A DNA stretch of 37,507 bases from contig CANJXY010000014.1 of the NCBI GenBank assembly GCA_947478925.1, forward strand, positions 1-37,507, in the 5' to 3' direction. The stretch is from Hyphomonadaceae bacterium. GTDB taxonomy: Bacteria > Pseudomonadota > Alphaproteobacteria > Caulobacterales > Hyphomonadaceae. Every line of letters begins with the position of its first letter. The stretch's first letter is position 1. Of this stretch, positions 29,105-37,372 are shown in pieces. Both the position numbers and the translations under genes were made by a program. The notes under the pieces are model-generated. The model was not told where the DNA came from. It ran no database searches and was given only the letters and a program-made list of their open reading frames with translations.

Positions 29105-29660
29105 GCGCTGGGTTCACGATCCAGCCGCGCCGCTCAGCCAACCGCGTCAGGAAGGCGTTCAGTGACTTTATCCCGAACACCAATAGGTACATTGCAAGCA
29201 AGATTTCCGCGCCCCCGATGTCCGGATTCGCGACCACCGCCACAAAAGTGCCGACGTACACAGCCGTACCCAGAAAATCGGTGGCGAACAGGAACAGGCG
29301 CACCCAGAGCGGAGCTGTCAGCAAGCGTATTTTGCCGCCCATGATCTCCCAGCGCGACAGACTTTGCCGCGCGGCTCGCCAAAGCACGCTAACCGACACT
29401 GCGGCGACAGCCCCAGAGATGGCGCCTGCCCACCAAGGCGATTCCCTCATCAGCGCTCGGAGCCAGCCAACCACGACAACTCCGAGGCCTAGAAACGCGA
29501 AGAACCCCACCCAAGCCAGCAACTCTGAGCGCGGTGGGATCTTTCCGATCGCGTCAAACTTCGCTCGCATTTCCGGCGTCATCGTTGGCGCGTTCAGAAC
29601 GGCGCCGTTCGGGCCGAATTCGGGCTGGAAAGGTTTATCGTCCGACATGGCGTTCCCCAA
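29070..29660 (-). CDS. hypothetical multi-TM membrane protein
   Basis: 196-aa ORF with TM-like stretches 'LLAWVGFFAFLGLGVVVVGWLRAL', 'WAGAISGAVAAVSVSVLWRAA', 'LFLFATDFLGTAVYVGTFVAVVA'. Converges with and overlaps the 3' end of the previous gene by 35 bp. Confidence 0.7.
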   Translation of the reverse strand: MGNAMSDDKPFQPEFGPNGAVLNAPTMTPEMRAKFDAIGKIPPRSELLAWVGFFAFLGLGVVVVGWLRALMRESPWWAGAISGAVAAVSVSVLWRAARQSLSRWEIMGGKIRLLTAPLWVRLFLFATDFLGTAVYVGTFVAVVANPDIGGAEILLAMYLLVFGIKSLNAFLTRLAERRGWIVNPAPNVPLSATRAS

Positions 29661-29694
29661 CGAACCGTGAGGCTAGTCGAATTGCAACCGGGAG

Positions 29695-30348
29695 TCAGTC
29701 GTTCGCTTGGCCTGCCGTGAAAACCGCCAGCTGGGCGGCGAAGGCGCGCCGGTAGGCGGGGCGCGCCTCGTTGCGGGACAAGTAGGCAGCGAGGTTGGAA
29801 TAGTCCGCCAGCAGACCCATCGCGTTGGCGCGGAGCAGAACGTTTGCCATCATGAGATCGCCCGCGCTGAAATCGCCATCAAGCCATTCGGCGTCGCCAA
29901 GGCGCCTTGAAAGTTCACTCAGACGTTTGCGGGCGTTGTTGTCGAGGAGCGGCAGCCGCTGCTCGAACCACGGCTCGCCGCGTTCGACGACAATGGCCAT
30001 CGCGCGTTCGACGATCGGCGGCTCGACTGTGTTGAGGGCAGCGAACATCCACATGACAGCTCGAGCGCGGGCGTTGGCGTCCCTCGGCAGTAGACCTGCG
30101 TGTTGCTGCGCGATGTGGAAGACAATCGCGCCAGTTTCAAAGAGAGCCAAGCCGCCGTCTTCGTAGGTCGGGATCTGTCCGAACGGATGGAGCGCCAGGT
30201 GCGCGGGTTCCTTCATGGCGGCAAACGAAAGGTGGCGAACGTCGTAGGACTGGCCGACCTCTTCGAGCGCCCAGCGCACGCGCATATCACGCGCCAGCCC
30301 TCTGCCGCGATCGGGAGAGCGTTCGAATGCGGTGATGGTCGGATTCAT
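29695..30348 (-). CDS. glutathione S-transferase family protein
   Basis: 'MNPTITAFERSPDRGRGLARDMRVRWALEEVGQSYDVRHLSF...HPFGQIPTYEDGGLALFETGAIVFHIAQ', 'DGDFSAGDLMMANVLL'. Confidence 0.9.
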   Translation of the reverse strand: MNPTITAFERSPDRGRGLARDMRVRWALEEVGQSYDVRHLSFAAMKEPAHLALHPFGQIPTYEDGGLALFETGAIVFHIAQQHAGLLPRDANARARAVMWMFAALNTVEPPIVERAMAIVVERGEPWFEQRLPLLDNNARKRLSELSRRLGDAEWLDGDFSAGDLMMANVLLRANAMGLLADYSNLAAYLSRNEARPAYRRAFAAQLAVFTAGQAND

Positions 30349-30444
30349 GGCTGGCTCCCTGTGATGGCTCATCATCAGAATGACGCACAGGCTAACCGGA
30401 AGCCGACATGCCGCCGCAAACAGTTTTGCGGGCGAGCCTTCGCC

Positions 30445-30957
30445 TCAGCTTCTCGGAACGCTCAGCGCGCCTTCCAGCTTCGCCGCACGGTCTGACAGGT
30501 CGCGGATCAGGACGCGGCGCTGGTCGACGGGGCCGGGCAGCTGGAAGCGATCGCCGGTCGGCTTGAAGCCAAAGCGCTCGTAGTAGTCGAGGTCGCCGAC
30601 CAGGATCACCGCGGCGTAGCCTTGCTCGCGACAGACGCCGATGGCGCGTTCCATCAGCTTGAAGGCGACGCCATTGCCACGGCGGCGTTCGGCGACAGCG
30701 ATGGGGCCGAGAAAGGCGGCACGGCCCTTCTCGCCGACGGTCACGGGCCAAACGCGGACGACGCCGGTGACGCCTTCGCCATCGATGGCAACGAGGCTGG
30801 CGTCCACGATCGGGCTGTTGCCTTCGCGCAAGCGCTCAGCCGTCTTGACGAAGCGGCCGGGGCCGAAGACGTCGTCATAGAGCGCTTCGACGGCGTCCGC
30901 ATGCTCGGGCGCGTCCAGCACAATGGAATAGGCAGGGATGGCGGCAGTCGTAGTCAT
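30445..30957 (-). CDS. GNAT family N-acetyltransferase
   Basis: 'AAFLGPIAVAERRRGNGVAFKLMERAIGVCREQGYAAVILVGDLDYYERFGFKP', the YhbS-like GNAT layout. Confidence 0.9.
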   Translation of the reverse strand: MTTTAAIPAYSIVLDAPEHADAVEALYDDVFGPGRFVKTAERLREGNSPIVDASLVAIDGEGVTGVVRVWPVTVGEKGRAAFLGPIAVAERRRGNGVAFKLMERAIGVCREQGYAAVILVGDLDYYERFGFKPTGDRFQLPGPVDQRRVLIRDLSDRAAKLEGALSVPRS

Positions 30958-31238
30958 GGGGCCAGAGGCTCCGAGCGAGAGTGACGAACCAACGACCGCA
31001 GCTTCGGCTTTTGCCTATGCCCAGGTCAGCGCATCACCGCTGGTCGCCGTCTTCCCCCCAAACCCATTCAAGGAATCGGGGGCCCTTCGCGCAGCCGGTT
31101 ATTGGAGGGTGCAAATAGGGATAGTTGCCCCCCTCCGCAAGAATTTAATCTGTCGCAGGAAGGCGGCCACGCCCGGGCTTCGCTTCCCACCTGCTCCGCC
31201 CTGTGCTGATTATCGCCTAAATACTGGAGGAAACGGTC

Positions 31239-32156
31239 ATGGGCGTGCTTGAGGGCAAGGTTGTTCTGGTCACCGGCGGCGGCAACGGCATCGGCAAGGA
31301 GACGGCGCTTCTCCTGGCGCGCGAAGGCGCCAAAGTCGTGGTGAACGATCTGGGCGGCTCGCTGACGGGCGGCGACGAGGGCTCGGCGGGCCCTGCCGAA
31401 CAGGTAGCGCAGGAGATCCGGGCTGCGGGCGGCGAGGCGGCGTCCAACTCCGACAGCGTGGCTGACTACAAGGCCGTGGCGCGGATGGTGGAACAGGCGA
31501 AGGACACGTTCGGCGGGCTCAACGCCATCATCAACCCGGCTGGCATCCTGCGCGACACGATGTTCCACAAGATGACTGAAGAGGACTGGGACAAGGTCAT
31601 CAACGTCCACCTGCGAGGCTCGTTCAACGTCACGCGTGCGTCCATCGAAGTGTTCCGTGAACAGAAGGATGGGGCCTACGTCCTCTTCACCTCTACCTCC
31701 GGCCTTATCGGAAACATCGGGCAGGCGAATTATGCGGCGGCCAAGATGGGCATTGTCGGGCTGTCGCGGATCGTCGCCATGGAGGGGGCCCGCAACAATG
31801 TGCGCTCCAACGTCATCGCGCCCTTTGCGTGGACCCGGATGATCGCCTCAATTCCCGTAAAAGACGAAGCCAGCGCCCAGCGGGTCGGACGGATGCGGGA
31901 CGCCATGCGGGCCGACCAGGTGGCCCAGCTGGCCGTCGCCCTGTGCGCCGACAAGGCAAAACACGTGACCAGTCAGATATTCGGCGTCCGGGGCAACGAA
32001 ATCGTCCTGTTCGACCAGCCCCGCCCGATCCGCTCCATGGCCGATCTCACAGGCTGGAGCCCCGAGAAAATCCTCGATACCTGCCTACCCGCCATGGGGC
32101 CGGACTTCTTCAAGCTCGACGCCTCGGCCGATGTGTTCCCGTACGACCCCGTCTGA
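31239..32156 (+). CDS. SDR-family oxidoreductase (HSD17B4/3-hydroxyacyl-CoA dehydrogenase-like)
   Basis: 'VVLVTGGGNGIGKETALLLAREGAKVVVNDLGG' Rossmann motif, 'NPAGILRDTMFHKMTEEDWDKVINVHLRGSFN', 'YAAAKMGIVGLSRIVAMEG' (YxxxK). Ribosome-binding site GGAGGAAA upstream of ATG. Confidence 0.93.
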   Translation: MGVLEGKVVLVTGGGNGIGKETALLLAREGAKVVVNDLGGSLTGGDEGSAGPAEQVAQEIRAAGGEAASNSDSVADYKAVARMVEQAKDTFGGLNAIINPAGILRDTMFHKMTEEDWDKVINVHLRGSFNVTRASIEVFREQKDGAYVLFTSTSGLIGNIGQANYAAAKMGIVGLSRIVAMEGARNNVRSNVIAPFAWTRMIASIPVKDEASAQRVGRMRDAMRADQVAQLAVALCADKAKHVTSQIFGVRGNEIVLFDQPRPIRSMADLTGWSPEKILDTCLPAMGPDFFKLDASADVFPYDPV

Positions 32157-32360
32157 GGCTGAAATATCCTCCGGTTTGCAGTCTTTTTCGGGGGTGCGGC
32201 CGGAGATTTATGGTTTAGAAAGCGTTCCATCCGCACATCTTCGCGGAGAGGTCGTTCACTTGCTTCCGTCACACGATTTGCCCGGCATTCGGTTGGTCCG
32301 GCCCGTCAGGGCCGTTGGTCTCGGTTTGCCCGCAGTGACGGCCTCGGGGGAGCAGATCTG

Positions 32361-33422
32361 ATGGGCGACTCGGGCGGGACACTCTGGTCAATGCGAACCA
32401 AGACACGCCAGCCCTGGTGGTCCTTTCTTCCGGACGACGAGCTGCTGCAGATGCGGCTCAAGGATCTCGGCGTTTCGCTGGACGGCACATGGCTGCAAGG
32501 CAGCGTGGACACCCTGAACGGCGAACTGAAGCGCAAGGGTCTGGTTCAGGCGCACGCCTGGATTTCGGACGAGTGGTTCAGTCCCGATACGACGCCCGGC
32601 ATCGCCATTCCGTTCTATCTTGCCCACCCGCGCCTCGCCCGTCTTGAGCGCAAGATGTTCAAGGACGTGGAAGGCGGCACGCGCCGCCAGAGCCTGCAAA
32701 TCTTGCGGCACGAGGCGGGGCACATTGTTCAGCACGCCTACGCACTTCATCGGCGCCGCAAATGGCAGGACACGTTCGGCCGATCGTCGACTGCTTATCC
32801 CGAAAGCTATCGTCCCAATCCGAACAGCAAGAACTTCGTCCAGCACCTGCCGCGCTGGTATGCGCAGAGCCATCCGGACGAAGATTTTGCTGAGACCTTC
32901 GCCGTGTGGCTGACGCCCCGCTCCAACTGGAAGCAGCGCTATGCCGAATGGCCCGGAGCACTTGCGAAGCTGGAGTATGTGGACGCGCTGATGGGCGAGA
33001 TTGCCGGCGCCAAATCCGGACTGACGCGGCGCCTTGAAGTTGACCCGGTGGGCCGCCTCAACCGCACGCTGGCCGATCATTACCAACAGAAGCTGGCCTG
33101 GTACGCGGTCGACACCGACACGCGATACGACAAGGACCTGCTGCGCATCTTCTCGAACGACCCGCGCCATGCGCATCGTCCGCCGGCGTCGTCCTTCCTG
33201 CGTCACAACCGTGTCGCGATTCGCGAATCTGCCTGGCGCGTTTCCGGCGCCTACCAGATCGCACTCGACAATACGATTGATCTGCTTATCAGCAGGGCGC
33301 GGGCGCTGAAGCTGCGTGCGCCGGGCCGCGAGTATGAGCTGCGCAAATCGATGGTCCGCCTGTTGAACACCAAGGTGGCGCACCAGTTGCACGCCTCGCG
33401 CAGGCAATGGTTCGCTGTATGA
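32361..33422 (+). CDS. putative zinc-binding metallopeptidase
   Basis: 'LRHEAGHIVQHAYALH' HExxH motif, downstream acidic 'HPDEDFAETFAVWLTPR' as candidate third ligand. 353 aa, no signal peptide. Confidence 0.8.
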   Translation: MGDSGGTLWSMRTKTRQPWWSFLPDDELLQMRLKDLGVSLDGTWLQGSVDTLNGELKRKGLVQAHAWISDEWFSPDTTPGIAIPFYLAHPRLARLERKMFKDVEGGTRRQSLQILRHEAGHIVQHAYALHRRRKWQDTFGRSSTAYPESYRPNPNSKNFVQHLPRWYAQSHPDEDFAETFAVWLTPRSNWKQRYAEWPGALAKLEYVDALMGEIAGAKSGLTRRLEVDPVGRLNRTLADHYQQKLAWYAVDTDTRYDKDLLRIFSNDPRHAHRPPASSFLRHNRVAIRESAWRVSGAYQIALDNTIDLLISRARALKLRAPGREYELRKSMVRLLNTKVAHQLHASRRQWFAV

Positions 33423-34441
33423 GTCCACTCCGCATCCTGTGCCTGGCGCACCCCGACCTGATTCCTCCCGACAACATCGCGGAGATGACGGAAAACGAGG
33501 CGTATGTCTGGAAGACCGAGTACGACGTCATCAAGACATTGAAAGGCAACGGACATGACGTGCGCATGATTGGCGTGCAGTCCGAGCTGACGCCGATCCG
33601 CGATGCAGTCGAGGACTGGAAACCGGATATCGTCTTCAACCTGCTCGAGGAATTTCACGGCGAGACGCTTTACGCACAGAACGTTGTCGGCCTGCTTGAG
33701 CTTCTGCGCGTGCCCTACACCGGCTGCAATCCGCGCGGCCTCATGCTGGCGCGCGGCAAAGATCTTTCGAAGAAGCTGCTAAAGTATCACCGCGTGCCTG
33801 TGCCGGCGTTCGCTGTGTTCCCGATCGGCAAGAAGGTGCGCCGCCCCGCGCGCCTCAGATTCCCGCTCATCGTAAAGAGCCTGTGGGAGGATGCGTCCCT
33901 CGGTATCGCGCAGGCCTCCATCGTCGACACGGACGAGAAACTGGCCGAACGCGTGGCCTTCATCCACAAACGCCTCAACACGCCCGCCATTGCCGAACAG
34001 TTCATCGACGGTCGCGAGATCTATGTCGGCGTGCTTGGCAATGACCGTATCCAGGTACTGCCGGTGTGGGAGCTGAGCTTTAGCAATCTGGCCGACGGCG
34101 CACACGCGATCGCTACCGAGAAGGTGAAACACGATCCGATCTATCAGGAAAAGCGCGGTATCCTCCAGGGACCGGCGCAGGATCTCTCTCCTAAGGTCGT
34201 AACGAAGATCCGCACGCTGGCCAAGCGCATCGCGCACACTCTGGAGCTCGACGGCTATGGCCGTATCGACTTCCGCCTGTCGAAAGACGACGTGCCTTAC
34301 TTCATCGAGGCCAACCCGAACCCCGAGATCGCTTCAAGCCAGGAGTATGCTCAGGCCGCCCTACACGCAGGCGTCAGTTATGCCGACCTGCTGAACAAGA
34401 TCGTGGCGCTTGGCCTGAAGCGTGCGGGCGTGGAAACCTAA
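33419..34441 (+). CDS. ATP-grasp protein, D-alanine-D-alanine ligase-like
   Basis: 'LPYTGCNPRGLMLARGKDLSKKLLKYHRVPVPAF' (as VPYTGCNPRG), 'FPLIVKSLWEDASLGIAQASIVD', 'IAEQFIDGREIYVGVLG', 'YGRIDFRLSKDDVPYFIEANPNPEIA'. ATG 33419 overlaps the metallopeptidase TGA. Confidence 0.9.
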   Translation: MSPLRILCLAHPDLIPPDNIAEMTENEAYVWKTEYDVIKTLKGNGHDVRMIGVQSELTPIRDAVEDWKPDIVFNLLEEFHGETLYAQNVVGLLELLRVPYTGCNPRGLMLARGKDLSKKLLKYHRVPVPAFAVFPIGKKVRRPARLRFPLIVKSLWEDASLGIAQASIVDTDEKLAERVAFIHKRLNTPAIAEQFIDGREIYVGVLGNDRIQVLPVWELSFSNLADGAHAIATEKVKHDPIYQEKRGILQGPAQDLSPKVVTKIRTLAKRIAHTLELDGYGRIDFRLSKDDVPYFIEANPNPEIASSQEYAQAALHAGVSYADLLNKIVALGLKRAGVET

Positions 34442-34444
34442 GCC

Positions 34445-35749
34445 TCAGCCGCTTGGGTCGTCGTCCACCGGCTCGACCTTGCGGACCAGCACCTTGTCGA
34501 CGCGTCGACCGTCCATGTCGACGACCTCGAAGATCAATGGGGACTGCTCAACCTTGTCGCCTTCTTTAGGCATGGCGCGCAACAGGTGCATAACAAGTCC
34601 AGCGACCGTCGAGAAGCCTTCCTCGCCATTGAGACCGCGCACACCGACGAGTTGCTCGAACTCGTCCACCGGTGTCATGCCATCTACAAGCCAGCTACCA
34701 TCGTCGCGCTTCACCGGCGGGGACAGTCCCTCATCAATGCCGAGCGCATCGTCACCCGCGATCGATTCCAGAAGGTCCGCCGCCGTTACCAAACCTAGGA
34801 CCGAGCCGTACTCGTCCGACACGATCACCATACGCACCGGATTGCCCTTCATGGCCTCCAGCAGGCGCAGAACCGGCATGGTGTCAGGCACGAACACCGG
34901 CGGATGCATCACGGCTTTGAGGTCGATCTTGCCGGTGCGCGCAAGGTGGGTGAACAGCTCCTTGCCCTGCACAATACCGATGACATCATCGGCGTTTCCT
35001 GCTGCGACCGGAAAGCGGGCGTGGCCACTGTCGCCGATCTCTTTGAGCAGATCCTCACGCATCGTTTCGGGATCGAGCCACACCATTTCGGTGCGCGGTG
35101 TCATGATGGTCTTCACGGTGCGATCTCCAAGGCGCATGACGCCCTGGATCATCTCGCGCTCTTCTTCCTCGATCACGCCGGCTTTTTCGCCTTCGACGAT
35201 GAGTGACTGGAGTTCTTCCTCAGTCACATCTTCCTGACGCGTGCGATTGAGACCGAGCAAACTGAGCACGCCTTCAGTTGTCATGCGCAGCAGCCATACG
35301 ACAGGAGACGCGCCGCGCTCGATCAATGCCATGAGCGGCGCCATTATCGCTGCCATCGGTTCTGGCGCGGCCAGCGCAATACGTTTGGGAATCAATTCGC
35401 CAAGGATGAGCGATAGCAACGTGGTCAGGACGATCACGACGCCAAACGCGATCTCGGGCGCGTAGGGTGCAACGGCGGGATGGAGACCCGCGATTACGGG
35501 CGACAGATCGTCGGAGAGCGCCGTAGCGCTGTACGCGCCCGCGATCACGCCAATGGCGGTGATGCCGATCTGCACGGTCGATAGAAGCTTGGAGGGATCC
35601 TCAAGCAGCCGCAGCGCGACCTTGGCCCCGCTATTGCCCTTGTCAGCCATGGCCTTCAGGCGAGGCCGGCGCGAAGAAACGATCGCCATCTCCGACAGCG
35701 CAAACACGCCGTTGAGCAGGATCAGCAGTACGAGGATCAGAAGTTCCAT
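34445..35749 (-). CDS. CNNM/HlyC-CorC family protein (DUF21 + CBS pair + CorC_HlyC domain)
   Basis: ATG at 35749 (MELLILVLLILLNGVFALSEMAIVSSRRPRLKAMADKGNSGAKVAL) with GGAG upstream; 'TVKTIMTPRTEMVWLD', 'ARFPVAAGNADDVIGIVQGKELF', 'RMVIVSDEYGSVLGLVTAADLLE'. The track ORF extends to 35830. Confidence 0.93.
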   Translation of the reverse strand: MELLILVLLILLNGVFALSEMAIVSSRRPRLKAMADKGNSGAKVALRLLEDPSKLLSTVQIGITAIGVIAGAYSATALSDDLSPVIAGLHPAVAPYAPEIAFGVVIVLTTLLSLILGELIPKRIALAAPEPMAAIMAPLMALIERGASPVVWLLRMTTEGVLSLLGLNRTRQEDVTEEELQSLIVEGEKAGVIEEEEREMIQGVMRLGDRTVKTIMTPRTEMVWLDPETMREDLLKEIGDSGHARFPVAAGNADDVIGIVQGKELFTHLARTGKIDLKAVMHPPVFVPDTMPVLRLLEAMKGNPVRMVIVSDEYGSVLGLVTAADLLESIAGDDALGIDEGLSPPVKRDDGSWLVDGMTPVDEFEQLVGVRGLNGEEGFSTVAGLVMHLLRAMPKEGDKVEQSPLIFEVVDMDGRRVDKVLVRKVEPVDDDPSG

Positions 35750-35890
35750 GGACTCCGCGGCCAGAACGGCCGTGTGATTGGCCCGGGTCAGGTCCGGAGG
35801 CCGCTTTTTTGCTCTACTTGCCCGCTTCATTCAACGGGTCCGCAGACCGATCGCATGGCGGTTTTATCCAAATATCCCCTGTTTTCCGGA

Positions 35891-36000
35891 TCCTAGTATC
35901 TGGGAATAACCTGGCGAGACAGGTTTCCGAGCAGAGGCGTCCTACATCCGTGGATTGAATTTAGGACGCTTTTCCTATATCAAGATATTCCGTCCTAGGA
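35891..36000. promoter_or_regulatory. candidate operator array upstream of the S24-family regulator: six TCCTA/TAGGA pentamers
   Basis: TCCTA at 35891, 35940, 35973 and 35993; TAGGA at 35962 and 35996. Includes TAGGA-CGCTTT-TCCTA (35962-35977), the palindrome TCCTAGGA (35993-36000), and heptamers CGTCCTA (35938, 35991) / TAGGACG (35962). Confidence 0.5.
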
Positions 36001-36013
36001 AACGGAATCGCTC

Positions 36014-36631
36014 ATGCGCCATACAGACATCTGGAAAGCCGTTGATGCGCTTGCGGAGCGCAATGGCCTCTCGGCCTCCGGCCTTGCCCGCCGCGCCGGG
36101 CTCGATCCCACCGCCTTCAACAAGTCCAAGCGCGCCAACGCCGATGGCTCGCCGCGCTGGCTGTCTACGGAAAGCCTGTCGAAAGTATTGCAGGCGGTCG
36201 GTTCTTCGCTGGAAGACTTTGCGGCGCTGGCCGAGGGGCGGCAGGGTCACACGGTTCCGCTGCTCGGCTTCGCCAAGGCAGGAAGCGGGAGGTATTTCGA
36301 CGACGCTGGTTTCCCGACGGGACAGGGCTGGGAAGAAGTGCGCTTCCCGGGCCTGGAGACGGAAAACGCTTACGCGTTGGAGATCACTGGCGACTCGATG
36401 GAGCCCGTCTATCGCCATGGCGACCGCATCCTAGCGGTACCGGGCGCGGCGGTGCGTCGTGGCGACCGTATCGTGGTGCGCACACGCGATGGCGAGGTGC
36501 TCGCCAAACTGCTCGGCCGGCAGACAGAACGGACAATCGAGCTGATTTCGCTGAATGCGGAATATGGCGCGCGCGAATTCGCGCGCGCCGATCTGGCATG
36601 GATCGCGCGAATTTTGTGGGTCAGCCAGTAG
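36014..36631 (+). CDS. HTH + peptidase S24 (LexA-like) transcriptional regulator
   Basis: N-terminal HTH 'LAERNGLSASGLARRAGLDPTAFNKSKR'; 'GFAKAGSGRYF' with a candidate Ala-Gly cleavage site, 'ITGDSMEPVYRHGDRILA' (Ser nucleophile), 'VVRTRDGEVLAKLLGRQ' (Lys). Confidence 0.9.
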   Translation: MRHTDIWKAVDALAERNGLSASGLARRAGLDPTAFNKSKRANADGSPRWLSTESLSKVLQAVGSSLEDFAALAEGRQGHTVPLLGFAKAGSGRYFDDAGFPTGQGWEEVRFPGLETENAYALEITGDSMEPVYRHGDRILAVPGAAVRRGDRIVVRTRDGEVLAKLLGRQTERTIELISLNAEYGAREFARADLAWIARILWVSQ

Positions 36632-37070
36632 AGGTCATCGCCTGCATCAGAGCGGCAGTTTCTGCATTCGCCAGAAGGAACGACTCCACCGCCAGCTCCG
36701 ACGGCGTCACATCCGCCGGCGTGCCGAAGATCGTGATTGTCGAGATGAACGAGACCGCGCGATCCCCAATCGGCAGCTCGAAGGTAATCGCTATCGCATC
36801 TTCTGGGCTACGCTCTCGCCACGGGACAGGCGGCGCAGGATAGCCTGCCAGATCCTTCTCGAGCGCGATCAGCCTCGCATCGTACGTTGCGTGGATGTGA
36901 TCGCCCAGTCGCCACAGCACATGCGTTTTCCACTGGCCAAAAATGACGATGTTCTTCGCCAAGCCGCTGCGGTACATCGACAGGCGCTGAACATTCGACC
37001 GCCCCTCAAGCAAGGATATGTCGTCCGCCAGCGACAGCAAGGGCGCAACCGACGTATTCGCCAGCATCAA
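36621..37070 (-). pseudogene. C-terminal remnant of an XRE-family regulator with MmyB-like ligand-binding domain
   Basis: 'LANTSVAPLLSLADDISLLEGRSNVQRLSMYRSGLAKNIVIFGQWKTHVLWRLGDHI...PAPPVPWRERSPEDAIAITFELPIGDRAVSFISTITIFGTPADVTPSELAVESFLLANAETAALMQ' matches the MmyB-like C-terminal layout. There is no N-terminal HTH in frame: the TTG start at 37070 is preceded in frame by TGA at 37098-37100. Confidence 0.6.
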
Positions 37071-37083
37071 ATTGCACCAGCGA

Positions 37084-37287
37084 ATGCAGGGTTCGGATCA
37101 TGCCCATTCAACACATGCTCCGCCGCGCCGCTTTGCCTGGGTCGCCGGCAGCCTGTTTGTCGCCTTTGGGCCGGCGTTCGCCCCGACGCTGCTCGGCAAG
37201 GTGTTCGCCTGCGCTCAGGCGGCGATGGTGTTTCTCCTTGCGGAGCTCCACTTCGTCGCTCTGCGTCGCCCGCGCCTCGCCGCGTGA
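37084..37287 (+). CDS. small putative membrane protein
   Basis: Internal ATG of the 37018 ORF: MQGSDHAHSTHAPPRRFAWVAGSLFVAFGPAFAPTLLGKVFACAQAAMVFLLAELHFVALRRPRLAA*, two hydrophobic segments. Short, so uncertain. Confidence 0.4.
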   Translation: MQGSDHAHSTHAPPRRFAWVAGSLFVAFGPAFAPTLLGKVFACAQAAMVFLLAELHFVALRRPRLAA

Positions 37288-37336
37288 CGTCTTGCGGCGT
37301 CATCTGTTTTGAGCTGCTTCTTCTCTCGCACGACGA

Positions 37337-37359
37337 CCCCCTCGGTCTACGCCGGGGGG
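37337..37359. terminator. GC-rich hairpin at the 3' end of the MliC-like gene
   Basis: CCCCC-T-CGG / TCTACG / CCG-G-GGGGG stem-loop just downstream of the minus-strand stop at 37373. No obvious T-tract. Confidence 0.4.
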
Positions 37360-37372
37360 AGCATTTCGTTGA

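Noticed and set aside
31068-31610. 180-aa minus-strand ORF overlapping the SDR start
   Set aside because: Antisense to the SDR Rossmann motif region; no recognisable domain.
32299-32314. Short hairpin CGGCCC-GTCA-GGGCCG upstream of the metallopeptidase gene
   Set aside because: Stem is strong but short, has no T-tract and no recognisable regulatory RNA context; such hairpins are expected by chance in GC-rich DNA.
32388-33428. 346-aa minus-strand ORF exactly opposite the metallopeptidase gene
   Set aside because: Nearly full-length antisense frame, but the plus frame carries HEAGH and the ATGA junction to the ATP-grasp gene, so the minus ORF is taken as a shadow.
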